From Bacteroidales bacterium UBA3816 (GTDB taxonomy: Bacteria > Bacteroidota > Bacteroidia > Bacteroidales > P3), in assembly GCA_002368955.1 (NCBI GenBank), contig DFDY01000075.1, positions 1-23,135 of the forward strand: DNA of 23,135 nucleotides. Reading direction: 5' to 3'. Shown piece after piece: positions 15,129 to 22,470 of the stretch; position 1 is the first letter of the stretch, and each line of letters opens with the position of its first letter. Both the position numbers and the translations under genes were made by a program. The notes below the pieces were generated by a model. That model was not told the DNA's origin, made no database searches, and saw nothing but the letters and a program-made list of their open reading frames with translations.

Positions 15129-16046
15129 TTATATGGAGGGGTCCTGCTTCTCTGGGATTTTGAACACTCCGCCAATATGGGGCACGCCGCTTTCGGTGGG
15201 GGTGGGCTCGGGTTGCGCCACGTTGACGGTCACCTGCTTCATGCCCATGCGTTTGAACAGCAGGGTCAGTTTGGCAACGCCGTTTTCCACGGCATCCTGC
15301 ATGATGCCGTCGGCCTTGGCGTGGTGCAGTATCATGGCGCGGGCCATGTTCTTGTAGGTGGTCACCTGCTTGTGGTCCCAGTGGCCTTCCTCTTCAAAGG
15401 TTTCGAAGTTCGATGGATTGGTGATAACATCCAGCACGATGGGGGCGGGGAGGTCTATTACGATAGAAGTGTCCGATGTGAGCCGAGAGTTCATCTGTGA
15501 AAGGTCGAAACCCACGCGCACGGTCCCCTTTACTATGATGGCCAGGTCCTCGCTCTTGAGGAGCTTTTTGCGGTGGGCTACCACCACGGTCTCCTCCTGA
15601 TAGTTGGCAGTGCAGAATTCCTTAATCTTCTGCACCTCCACCACGGTTTGTGTGATGGTGCGCACTACTCGCTTGTGCTTGGCCTTGTGCTGCAGCGAGA
15701 AGATGCCCCACGCCACCAGCAGCACCACTGCCAAGATGATAATTGTGCGCAGCAAATGGCTGGTGCTTTTCATCAGGTTGCCAATGGATTCAAATATATT
15801 CTGTCTTGGGCGGTCAGGGTCCTGTGCTGAAGGAGTGGGCGCAGTGGCAGACAGTTCTTGAGGCTCTGGTTCTGCAGGCTCTTCGGCAGCGGGTGAGGTC
15901 TCCTCGGTCTGGTCTTGGGGCTCCTCATTTGAGGTATGTTGAGGCTCCTCTGCTGGGGACTGAGTTTCGGTGTCGAGGGTGGTATTTACGCGCTCCTCGT
16001 CGGGAGCGTTATCGTTGCTGATTATGGGGTGGTCTTGGTCTTCCAT
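15129..16046 (-). CDS. DUF4230-like membrane-anchored protein with acidic N-terminal extension
   Basis: The 305-residue protein has three parts. Residues 1-80 are a low-complexity Glu/Pro/Gln-rich extension, probably disordered and cytoplasmic. A single membrane helix lies at about 98-116 (LLRTIIILAVVLLVAWGIF). The rest is an exported domain with ITQTVVEVQKIKEFCTANY and IVKGTVRVGFDLSQM, the pattern I associate with DUF4230. The domain shares this pattern and an I-D-L-P-x-P strand with the 180-residue protein encoded just upstream, so the two are paralogues. The function of the family is unknown. A C-terminal Pro-rich tail ends the protein. A heptanucleotide array stands immediately before the ATG. 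Confidence 0.78.
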   Translation of the reverse strand: MEDQDHPIISNDNAPDEERVNTTLDTETQSPAEEPQHTSNEEPQDQTEETSPAAEEPAEPEPQELSATAPTPSAQDPDRPRQNIFESIGNLMKSTSHLLRTIIILAVVLLVAWGIFSLQHKAKHKRVVRTITQTVVEVQKIKEFCTANYQEETVVVAHRKKLLKSEDLAIIVKGTVRVGFDLSQMNSRLTSDTSIVIDLPAPIVLDVITNPSNFETFEEEGHWDHKQVTTYKNMARAMILHHAKADGIMQDAVENGVAKLTLLFKRMGMKQVTVNVAQPEPTPTESGVPHIGGVFKIPEKQDPSI

Positions 16047-16072
16047 AGTTTTCAGTTATTAGTCAATAGTCG
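16045..16072 (-). repeat. degenerate heptanucleotide array at the start of the DUF4230-like gene
   Basis: Four consecutive seven-base units of the type WYAGTYA run from ATAGTTT at 16045 to ATAGTCG at 16066. AGT is in the same three columns in every unit. The first unit begins inside the complement of the ATG (16044-16046), so on the coding strand it reads AACTATG. The array fills most of the gap to the upstream paralogue gene. Confidence 0.7.
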
Positions 16073-16093
16073 TAGCACTCTGGATGAGGACTT

Positions 16094-16636
16094 TTATTCG
16101 TCAAATAGGATTTCGATGTTTTCGAAGCCGCTGCTGCGTAGCAGCAGGTCGAAGAAATCGCGGGCGTTGGCTTCGGCGTCGGCCAGTATGTTGGCGCGGA
16201 GCGACTCATCGTTGCGTATGGCCTCTTCGCCTGCCCGCAGTATTTCGTCATACTCTTTCTGCGTGTAGTTGGACCGCAGGGAGGACACCTTGGAGTAGAC
16301 CAGTTCTATGTCGTCGGGACGGATGTTCAGGGCCATAATTTGAGGCTCGGGGAGGGTCAGTTTGATTGATTTACCCCTCACCACCACGTCGTCGTCCTCC
16401 AGTTTGTCCAGGTCTATGCCGGCCTTGAGGGTGGCCTTTACCGAAAATAGCACCTTCCGCTCGCCGAAGAACTTCCATGTCTCGTCGCTGTTGCGGATAA
16501 TCTGTCGCACGGTATACTCCACCGTGCCCAGTTCGGCCTTCTGAATCTTGCTTTTGATGTCGCGCTGCTCCTTGTCGCAGCCCATGCAACACAGCAGCAG
16601 TGTCAACACCACGGTCAAAAAAGCACCTCTTTTCAT
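16094..16636 (-). CDS. DUF4230-like lipoprotein
   Basis: The 180-residue protein begins with the lipoprotein signal MKRGAFLTVVLTLLLCCMGC, so Cys20 should be lipidated. The mature part contains LGTVEYTVRQIIRN, VLFSVKATLKAGIDLDKLEDDD and IKLTLPEPQIMALNI, matching the VKGTVRVGFDLSQM and IDLPAPIVLDV segments of the downstream protein. A helical region with AEANARDFFDLLLRSSGFENIEILF closes it and resembles the end of DUF4230 domains. The pairing of a lipidated copy with a membrane-anchored copy 47 nt apart suggests a heteromeric envelope assembly, which is inference. No catalytic motif is visible. Confidence 0.8.
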   Translation of the reverse strand: MKRGAFLTVVLTLLLCCMGCDKEQRDIKSKIQKAELGTVEYTVRQIIRNSDETWKFFGERKVLFSVKATLKAGIDLDKLEDDDVVVRGKSIKLTLPEPQIMALNIRPDDIELVYSKVSSLRSNYTQKEYDEILRAGEEAIRNDESLRANILADAEANARDFFDLLLRSSGFENIEILFDE

Positions 16637-16685
16637 AAGTCTTTTTTATTTTTTTAAGATAACGCAGTAGTCTCGATTTTATTGT

Positions 16686-16716
16686 GTGAATTTTTTGACG
16701 GCTACAAAAAATTCAC
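16686..16716. promoter_or_regulatory. perfect 12-bp inverted repeat (operator or AT-rich terminator)
   Basis: GTGAATTTTTTG at 16686-16697 and CAAAAAATTCAC at 16705-16716 are perfect reverse complements separated by 7 nt. The site lies about 80 nt past the stop of the small membrane protein gene and about 50 nt before the DUF4230-like lipoprotein ATG. A smaller TGGCTG / CAGCCA hairpin lies next to it at 16723-16736. It could bind a dimeric regulator, or fold in RNA as a stem ending the upstream transcript, although the stem is AT-rich and no U-run follows directly. Confidence 0.5.
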
Positions 16717-16796
16717 CCTCTATGGCTGAGCAGCCACATGCTATAAACGCAGAGGCTGTGGTGGGAAAAGTCTTGAAAACAGTTGCTTGCGCAGGG

Positions 16797-17333
16797 CTAT
16801 TTCCTAATCAGGGCGATGGCCAGATACACAATCAGTGCCACCATGATGAAGTTGTAGGCTTTGGGCCAAATGGCACTGACGATGAGCATCACGCCCAGCA
16901 GGGTCATCATCTTGACGATTACCTGCTTGCGCTCTGGCAGGGCACTCAGGGCCAAATTCACTTTGGCCATAAAGTTGTGCCAATTTGTCATCCCTTTCTG
17001 CCACCACTGGCTCAGTAGGCCCATTTTCTTGCCGTTGTTGTCCACCGTGTCGGCCTTGATGGTGGGCATTTTCTTCACGCGCACATCGATGGTCTTGTGG
17101 TGCTCCTTGCCCTCGGTCTTCACCGTCAGGGTGAGGTGGGTTTTGCCCTTCGAGCGGTTCAGGCGGAACTTCTTGTTGCCGCTGGTTTCCAGCGACATTT
17201 CCGAACTGCGGAAGCCGTTGTCAATGGTTAGTTTCACTTCTTCGGCCCCTTCGCACTGCCAGTTTATCTCTACCACGTCGCCCTCAGTCACACTGCGGCG
17301 GTCTATTTCAAAAATCATGCGTTGCTTGTTCAT
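16797..17333 (-). CDS. small membrane protein with an N-terminal beta-rich domain, function unknown
   Basis: With ATG at 17333 the protein has 178 residues. Residues 5-80 look like one immunoglobulin-like or similar beta-sandwich (FEIDRRSVTEGDVVEINWQC, then VKLTIDNGF, LTLTVKTEG, KTIDVRVKK). There is no signal peptide, so this part is probably cytoplasmic. A basic/aromatic amphipathic segment follows (SQWWQKGMTNWHNFM). The last 35 residues hold two closely spaced hydrophobic helices (LLGVMLIVSAIW and FIMVALIVYLAIALI), a probable membrane hairpin. GTG at 17342 would add three residues. I recognise no family. The gene precedes the DUF4230-like pair on the same strand with a 160-nt gap, so a functional link is only possible. 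Confidence 0.7.
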   Translation of the reverse strand: MNKQRMIFEIDRRSVTEGDVVEINWQCEGAEEVKLTIDNGFRSSEMSLETSGNKKFRLNRSKGKTHLTLTVKTEGKEHHKTIDVRVKKMPTIKADTVDNNGKKMGLLSQWWQKGMTNWHNFMAKVNLALSALPERKQVIVKMMTLLGVMLIVSAIWPKAYNFIMVALIVYLAIALIRK

Positions 17334-17564
17334 ACTATTCACCTGTGCAAAATGTGTGCCATGGCATTCTCCGTCGTCGGCCTAGCCTCGCTCCCCCACC
17401 ACATCCGACCCAAACCCCACCCAGTACAGACTCGTTATAGTAGTGGCCATCAAACATTTGAATTGCTTATGAAAATGGGAGAATGGCCGTGAGGGAAGAA
17501 ACTTGACCATTGTTTGTCGCGATCTTTGTGAGGTGGAGAATGTGTATAATTCAAATTGTTTGTG

Positions 17565-17572
17565 TATATTTG
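17565..17572 (+). promoter_or_regulatory. Bacteroidota-type -7 element for the hydrolase gene
   Basis: TATATTTG matches TAnnTTTG exactly and is followed by CAG. It is 28 nt upstream of the ATG at 17600, which leaves a short AT-rich leader. The -33 region has no clear TTTG at the usual distance. The remaining divergent gap (17334-17564) contains C-rich sequence around 17390-17430 and nothing I can name. Confidence 0.55.
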
Positions 17573-17599
17573 CAGCCTATTAGAAATAAACACATATCA

Positions 17600-18514
17600 A
17601 TGAAAAAGTTTGTCTTTCTGTTTTTTATAGTGCTGTTGGGCTTCTCGGCAAGGGCGCAGCATACGTTTGTTTATGCCACACGCGACACGGTGGATTTGAA
17701 GTTGGACGTATACATGCCCGACCATCCCCGCGCCGATAAGGCCTGTGTGCTCTATATCTTCGGCGGCGGATTTGCCTCCGGCGAGCGCAACAACGAGAGC
17801 AGCCAGAAGTGCTGCCAGATGCTGGCCGACCGCGGCTTTGTGGCCGTGGCCATGGACTACAGGCTCTATTTCAAGCATCCGGCAAAGGTGTCGCTGCTGA
17901 CGGCCTACCATCTTTTCGACACTGCCATCACGTGGGCGGTGGAAGACTGCGCCGAGGCGGTGGCATTCCTGTGGAACAATGCCAAGCAGCTGAACCTCGA
18001 CCCCACCAAGATGGTGCTGACGGGCAGCAGCGCCGGGGCCATCACGGTGCTGCAGACCGACTACAGCCGTGCCAACGCCCTGCCGGTGGTGGAAAAACTG
18101 CCCAAGGAGTTTGTGCCCGCGGCGGTGATAGCCTATGCGGGCGGCATATTCTGCAAGAACAGCCAGTTGGAGTATGCCACGCCGCCTGCTCCGACCTTCC
18201 TGAACCATGGCACCATCGACAAGATTGTCAACTATCGCCGTATGCCCGGCTCGCTGAGTATGTCGCTCTTCGGCAGCAGTCGCTTGGCCAGACATTTCGA
18301 CAGGAAGGGATACAACTACCGCATTGTGCGCTATGAGGACCGCGGGCACGAGGTGGCTGCGGCTCTGACTGCCACGATTGACGAGTTCTGCGCCTTTGTG
18401 GAGGCAGTGTTTGCCGGCAAAGTGATGCAGTACGACGCCACCTGCACCGATGCTTTCATCCAAAAGACCAAGTGGTCGGACATGGATCTTTTTGACCTTT
18501 ACTTTCAAAAGTAG
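17600..18514 (+). CDS. secreted alpha/beta hydrolase (esterase/lipase type)
   Basis: The 304-residue protein starts with a signal peptide (MKKFVFLFFIVLLGFSARAQ, cleavage near 18-20). Its core is an alpha/beta hydrolase: oxyanion-hole motif FGGGFASGERN at 54-64, nucleophile elbow GSSAG at 142-146 with Ser144, an Asp candidate at 207 in HGTID, and His250 in DRGHE. The HGGG-like motif here begins with Phe instead of His. The family includes carboxylesterases and acyl-carbohydrate esterases acting in the periplasm; the substrate cannot be told. The open frame extends 30 codons upstream without a signal, so ATG at 17600 is chosen, 28 nt after the TAnnTTTG element. A lipoprotein gene follows after 6 nt and is probably co-transcribed. 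Confidence 0.85.
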   Translation: MKKFVFLFFIVLLGFSARAQHTFVYATRDTVDLKLDVYMPDHPRADKACVLYIFGGGFASGERNNESSQKCCQMLADRGFVAVAMDYRLYFKHPAKVSLLTAYHLFDTAITWAVEDCAEAVAFLWNNAKQLNLDPTKMVLTGSSAGAITVLQTDYSRANALPVVEKLPKEFVPAAVIAYAGGIFCKNSQLEYATPPAPTFLNHGTIDKIVNYRRMPGSLSMSLFGSSRLARHFDRKGYNYRIVRYEDRGHEVAAALTATIDEFCAFVEAVFAGKVMQYDATCTDAFIQKTKWSDMDLFDLYFQK

Positions 18515-18520
18515 TGTGGT

Positions 18521-19321
18521 ATGAAACGCCTAGCTTTATTGTTGCCCTTACTATGGGCACTGAACAGCTGTGCGCAGAACGATGCCCCCACGGTGACTAT
18601 TGACGGCAAGAAGGTGCCTCTGCCCCTGGTTTACAAGGACGAAAAACAGCGGGCATATGCGCTTGAGCGCACTTTTGTGGAGAACGAGACCACCTATCTC
18701 TATCGCGAGTATGCCTACTACAAGTGCGACACCTGTAGCACCGAGGTGCTGTACAGCTCTTACTACTTTATTCGCCCCAAGGAGCAGAAGGACTACGCTC
18801 AGTATCTGCATAAAAACACTTATTGGTTGGACGACGACATTGCCACTCACAAGGAGTATTTTGCCGAGGCCTACCGCTATCTGCGCGAGTCGCGGGCTCC
18901 GTTGGAGCGGCAGCAGTTGGACAATGTGCCCCGCTATTGGTATCAGGCAGTGAAGTATCACGGACAGTTCTACCTGAGTGTGGATGCTTTCGAGACTATG
19001 GAGCTGACGGACAGCATGGTGATTTACCGCGATATGGAATTGTCTTTGTCGGCTCTGCGCAATTTTTCTAGGCATGGTAGCAGCTATAGCTGGACGGAGG
19101 AGCCTGAGTATCTGGAGGGGGCTTATGAGGTCTCCTTGCGGCCTTCTCAAAAGGTGAAAGGGCTGTATGTGGTGTCGGTGAAGCAGCCAGACGGCACGGT
19201 GGGACATAGTGTCTGGGTGCCGGAGGAGGCGATACACCATTTCGACTATATCGACTGGAGGAGTACCGACCACATTCCCGAGGGATTGGAGTACGACCAG
19301 ATTGACTACGACGCTCTTTAG
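18521..19321 (+). CDS. lipoprotein of unknown function
   Basis: The 266-residue protein has a short lipoprotein signal, MKRLALLLPLLWALNSC, giving Cys17. The mature part is Tyr-rich with segments such as ETTYLYREYAYYKCDTC, a C-x2-C pair that might hold a metal or a disulfide. It has no domain I recognise. It starts 6 nt after the hydrolase stop and should share its mRNA, so a joint role in periplasmic substrate handling is plausible. Its TAG stop (19319-19321) overlaps the TAA of the convergent solute-binding protein gene (19318-19320), leaving no space for a separate terminator. Confidence 0.78.
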   Translation: MKRLALLLPLLWALNSCAQNDAPTVTIDGKKVPLPLVYKDEKQRAYALERTFVENETTYLYREYAYYKCDTCSTEVLYSSYYFIRPKEQKDYAQYLHKNTYWLDDDIATHKEYFAEAYRYLRESRAPLERQQLDNVPRYWYQAVKYHGQFYLSVDAFETMELTDSMVIYRDMELSLSALRNFSRHGSSYSWTEEPEYLEGAYEVSLRPSQKVKGLYVVSVKQPDGTVGHSVWVPEEAIHHFDYIDWRSTDHIPEGLEYDQIDYDAL

Positions 19322-20922
19322 CGGTCGATGGTGACGTAGCGCAGGTCGAGGGCGTTCATGGCGTTGCTGCGCAGGCCGTGGACGTTCTTGTGGGTGAAAT
19401 GCAACACTTGGTCGTAGTATAGAACTATAATGGGGGCTTCCTGCATAATCAATTTGTCCATCTGGCGGTAGAGACTGATGCGCTCGCCCTCGTCAGTCGT
19501 TTGTTTGGCACGCTCGTAGAGGCGGTCGTAGGCAGGACTTTTAAACCGTGTGTAGTTGGAGCCGGCGGGTGTGCGGTTGGGACTGTAGAAGAGTGAGAGG
19601 TAGTTCTCGGCATCGGGATAGTCGGCTATCCAGCTGCCGCGGAACCAGCCGCTCTTGCCTTGGGCTATCTGTTCGCGCAGGGCGGCGGGGGCGTTGACAT
19701 CCACTTTCACTTCTATGCCCAGGAGGCCCAGCTGCTGCTGTATGTACTTACAGAGGTCCAGGTAGTTGCTGGTGGTGGAGAGGGTGATGGTGGGGAGGCC
19801 CTGCCCATGGGGATAGCCCGCCTCGGCCAAAAGGGCCAGAGCCCGCTGGGGGTCGTAGCGGTAGCCGTAGTCGGGCACGCTGTCGAAGCCGGGCAGGCCG
19901 CAGGGAACAAAGCCGCCCGTGCCGGGCTTGCCGATGCCGTTGCGCAGGTATTTCATCATTTTCTCGCGGTCGAAGCCATAGTTGATGGCCTGCCGGATGC
20001 GTTTGTCGCCTAGGGGCGAGGCGGGGCTTTCCATGCGGAAACCCAGGTATTCGGTGTTGAGGAATGGGGTGCTGACCATGTCGATGCGGTCGGCATACTT
20101 GGCCTTGAGTTGTCCGGTGCGGGTGAGGATTTCGTCCTTGTAGGCGGCGTCCAATGAGTTCATGAAGTCGAGGTTGCCCTTGACAAATTCCAGGAAGGAG
20201 GTCTGCTTGTCCACGATGAAGGTGACCGCCACAGCATCGAGGTAGGGGAGGGGACGGCCCCGGTCGTCGCGCTCGAAGTAGTGCGGGTTGCGGCGCATGA
20301 CCAGCTTGACATTCTCTTTCCATAGCTGCATGAAGAAGGGACCGGTGCCGCAGGGATGCTGGCGAAAGTCGGTGCCATAATGCTCCACCACCTCATGGGG
20401 CACCACGGAGCAGTAGACCATGCCCAGCAGGCTGAGGAAGGGGCTGAAGGGCTGCCGCAGGCGGATGACGAAGGTGGAGTCGTTGGGAGCCGAGAAGTCC
20501 TGCACCTCGCTGAAGACCCAACGGCCGGGGGAGGCCACGTCGGGGTCGAGGATGCGGCGGAAACTGTAAAGGAAGTCGGCCGCCACCACGGCTCGGGTGG
20601 AGTCGGGTGTGGCAAAGAGTTCGCTCTTGTGGAAATAAATGTCGGGCCGTAGGGTGAAGGTGTAAGTCTTGCCGTCGGGGCTGATGTCCCAATGACGGGC
20701 AATGCAGGGCTGGGGTTGTAGGCTCTCGTCGAGGCGTATGAGGCCGTTGTAGAGCTGGGTGCAGGCCCAGGTGAGGGTCTGGTCTTTGGCAAAGGCGGGG
20801 TCGAGGGAGGTGATGCCCGCCGACTCGTTGTAGCGGAAGATTTGCTTGTCGCTGTTGTCGGGCATGCGGCACGAAACGGCCAGCAGAAAGCAGGAAAAAA
20901 GGATGACGACACTATGCTTCAT
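19318..20922 (-). CDS. family 5 extracellular solute-binding lipoprotein (peptide/opine type)
   Basis: ATG at 20922 gives 534 residues with a lipoprotein signal, MKHSVVILFSCFLLAVSC (Cys18). The mature protein follows the family 5 layout: IFRYNESAGITSLDPAFAKDQ at the N-terminus, QLYNGLIRLDESLQPQPCIARHWDISPDGKTYTFTLR, the FRQHPCGTGPFFMQLWKENVKLVMRRNPHYF core, and DKRIRQAINYGFDREKMMKYL. These proteins capture oligopeptides or similar ligands for ABC importers. No permease or ATPase gene is in the window, so it is an orphan receptor. The upstream open frame up to 21048 overlaps the amidohydrolase gene and is Pro/Arg-rich, so I reject it. It follows the amidohydrolase gene by 23 nt. Confidence 0.9.
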   Translation of the reverse strand: MKHSVVILFSCFLLAVSCRMPDNSDKQIFRYNESAGITSLDPAFAKDQTLTWACTQLYNGLIRLDESLQPQPCIARHWDISPDGKTYTFTLRPDIYFHKSELFATPDSTRAVVAADFLYSFRRILDPDVASPGRWVFSEVQDFSAPNDSTFVIRLRQPFSPFLSLLGMVYCSVVPHEVVEHYGTDFRQHPCGTGPFFMQLWKENVKLVMRRNPHYFERDDRGRPLPYLDAVAVTFIVDKQTSFLEFVKGNLDFMNSLDAAYKDEILTRTGQLKAKYADRIDMVSTPFLNTEYLGFRMESPASPLGDKRIRQAINYGFDREKMMKYLRNGIGKPGTGGFVPCGLPGFDSVPDYGYRYDPQRALALLAEAGYPHGQGLPTITLSTTSNYLDLCKYIQQQLGLLGIEVKVDVNAPAALREQIAQGKSGWFRGSWIADYPDAENYLSLFYSPNRTPAGSNYTRFKSPAYDRLYERAKQTTDEGERISLYRQMDKLIMQEAPIIVLYYDQVLHFTHKNVHGLRSNAMNALDLRYVTIDR

Positions 20923-20945
20923 TGCGGTGCCTTTGCGTGGAGAAT

Positions 20946-22208
20946 CTATGGTTGTGGGCAAAGCTTGAGGGCATGGTGGCGGGCCTGGGCGATGATTTCC
21001 TCTTCGCCTTCGACGTGGCGGTGGCGCATAAGGAGGCGGCCGTTGCAAATGACGGTATCCACCGCATCGCCGTGGGCGGCATAGAAGAGGCTGGAGAGGG
21101 TGTCGTTGTTGGGGACGAAGGCCATGTTGTTCAGGTCGACAAGCATAAGGTCGGCCAGTTTGCCCACCTCAATCTTTCCGGCATTGATGCCTAGGGCTTT
21201 GAAACCGTTCTCTGTGGCCACTGGCAGCAGCTCGGTGGCGGGCAATACGGTGGGGTCTTGCCGTACCCCTTTTTGCAGGTATGACATCAATCGGGCAGCC
21301 TCTATCGAGTCGAGGTTGTTGCTGCTGGCACTGCCGTCGGTGCCAAGGGTGACGTTCACTCCTGCTTTGCACAGCTCGGAATAGAGGAACCGACTGCCCG
21401 AGCCCAATTTAAGATTTGAAGCGGGATTGTGCACCACGGTAACATGATGGCTCCCCATCAGGGCTATTTCTTCGGGGTCGAGGAAAAGGCTGTGGGCCCC
21501 TACAAAACGCCCCTCGGTCAAATCCAGCACCCCCAGTCGCTGTAGAAGCGAATAGGGCCGGCAACCGTACTTCTGCAGACATTCCCGCACCTCGGTTTCG
21601 GTCTCGGACATGTGGATGTGGTAGAGGGTGCCATACTTCTGACTCATCTCAGCGCAATGGAGCAGCCCTTTCTCACTGACGGTATAGACCGAATGGGGGG
21701 CAATGCTGAGTTGCACCAGTGGACCAGCCCCTTCCACCTCCTCACGAAGCCGTAGGAAGGACTGGTCGGTGAGCTCGTCTCCGTCGCCAAACACATTGAA
21801 TCCAAGGACACTGCGAAGCCCCATTTCTGCCACAGCCTTGGCCGAAGAGGGCAGACGGAAGTACATGTCGTTGAAGAGGGTGGTGCCACACTTAATCATC
21901 TCCAGGCAAGCCAGTTTGGTTCCCCAATAGACGGCTTCGTCGTCCAGGTTTTTTTCGGCTGGCCAGATGCTCTCGTTGAGCCATTGCTGCAAGGGTTGGT
22001 CGCTGCCAAGGCCTTTCAGCAGGGTCATGGCGGCATGAGTGTGCATATTGGCAAATGTGGGGAAAGCTGCCAAGTGAGACCCCTCAATGCGTATGGCATT
22101 GTTGGGCACAGAAAGACCGCTTCCGATAGCGGCAATATGTTGGTCAACGATGAGTATGTCGGCAACCGCTTGGTTGAGCAAGACTCCCTGGATGATGATG
22201 GGCTCCAT
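20946..22208 (-). CDS. amidohydrolase, MTA/S-adenosylhomocysteine deaminase type
   Basis: The 420-residue protein is a TRZ/ATZ-family metallo-dependent hydrolase. It has the composite start MEPIIIQGVLLNQ and the metal site MHTHAAM (His56, His58). LYHIHMSETETEV provides His199 and catalytic Glu202, then come GAHS (His239) and GTDGSASSNNLD (Asp291). Relatives deaminate 5'-methylthioadenosine, S-adenosylhomocysteine or 5'-deoxyadenosine. Guanine- and triazine-type deaminases share the motifs, so the substrate is inferred. It begins 13 nt downstream of atpC and is followed 23 nt later by the solute-binding lipoprotein, an operon joining energy, nucleoside salvage and uptake genes. Confidence 0.87.
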   Translation of the reverse strand: MEPIIIQGVLLNQAVADILIVDQHIAAIGSGLSVPNNAIRIEGSHLAAFPTFANMHTHAAMTLLKGLGSDQPLQQWLNESIWPAEKNLDDEAVYWGTKLACLEMIKCGTTLFNDMYFRLPSSAKAVAEMGLRSVLGFNVFGDGDELTDQSFLRLREEVEGAGPLVQLSIAPHSVYTVSEKGLLHCAEMSQKYGTLYHIHMSETETEVRECLQKYGCRPYSLLQRLGVLDLTEGRFVGAHSLFLDPEEIALMGSHHVTVVHNPASNLKLGSGSRFLYSELCKAGVNVTLGTDGSASSNNLDSIEAARLMSYLQKGVRQDPTVLPATELLPVATENGFKALGINAGKIEVGKLADLMLVDLNNMAFVPNNDTLSSLFYAAHGDAVDTVICNGRLLMRHRHVEGEEEIIAQARHHALKLCPQP

Positions 22209-22221
22209 AGGTTGAGTTTTG

Positions 22222-22458
22222 TTACTGTACTAAAATTAATATGTCGTTCTGTTGTCCTTTGATGACACCGCCGCGAATGTCGAAGGACTTCTCTTCCCCT
22301 TCGGGGGTGACCAGTCGGAGAACGCCTTGGGTGAGGGCGGAGATGATGGGGGCGTGGTTCTCCAGCATCTCGAACTTGCCGCCCACGCCGGGGAGGTGCA
22401 GCTGGCGCGCTTCACCCTCAAAGACGATGGAGTCGGGCTTGGTGATTTTAACTTTCAT
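22222..22458 (-). CDS. atpC: ATP synthase F1 epsilon subunit (short form)
   Basis: With ATG at 22458 the protein has 78 residues, MKVKITKPDSIVFEGEARQL onward. GVGGKFEMLENHAPIISALTQGVLRL is the epsilon beta-sandwich signature. A TTG at 22467 would add three residues. E. coli epsilon is about 138 residues; here only the beta-sandwich is present and the C-terminal helical domain, which can inhibit ATP hydrolysis elsewhere, is missing. As far as I recall short epsilon subunits are usual in Bacteroidota, so this is a lineage trait and not a truncation. The gene follows atpD by 12 nt and precedes the amidohydrolase gene by 13 nt. The remaining ATP synthase genes are not in the window. Confidence 0.92.
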   Translation of the reverse strand: MKVKITKPDSIVFEGEARQLHLPGVGGKFEMLENHAPIISALTQGVLRLVTPEGEEKSFDIRGGVIKGQQNDILILVQ

Positions 22459-22470
22459 CGCTGCCAAAGG

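Noticed and set aside
20923..21048. An N-terminal extension of the solute-binding protein.
   Set aside because: It is Pro/Arg-rich, overlaps the amidohydrolase gene, and precedes an obvious lipoprotein signal at 20922.
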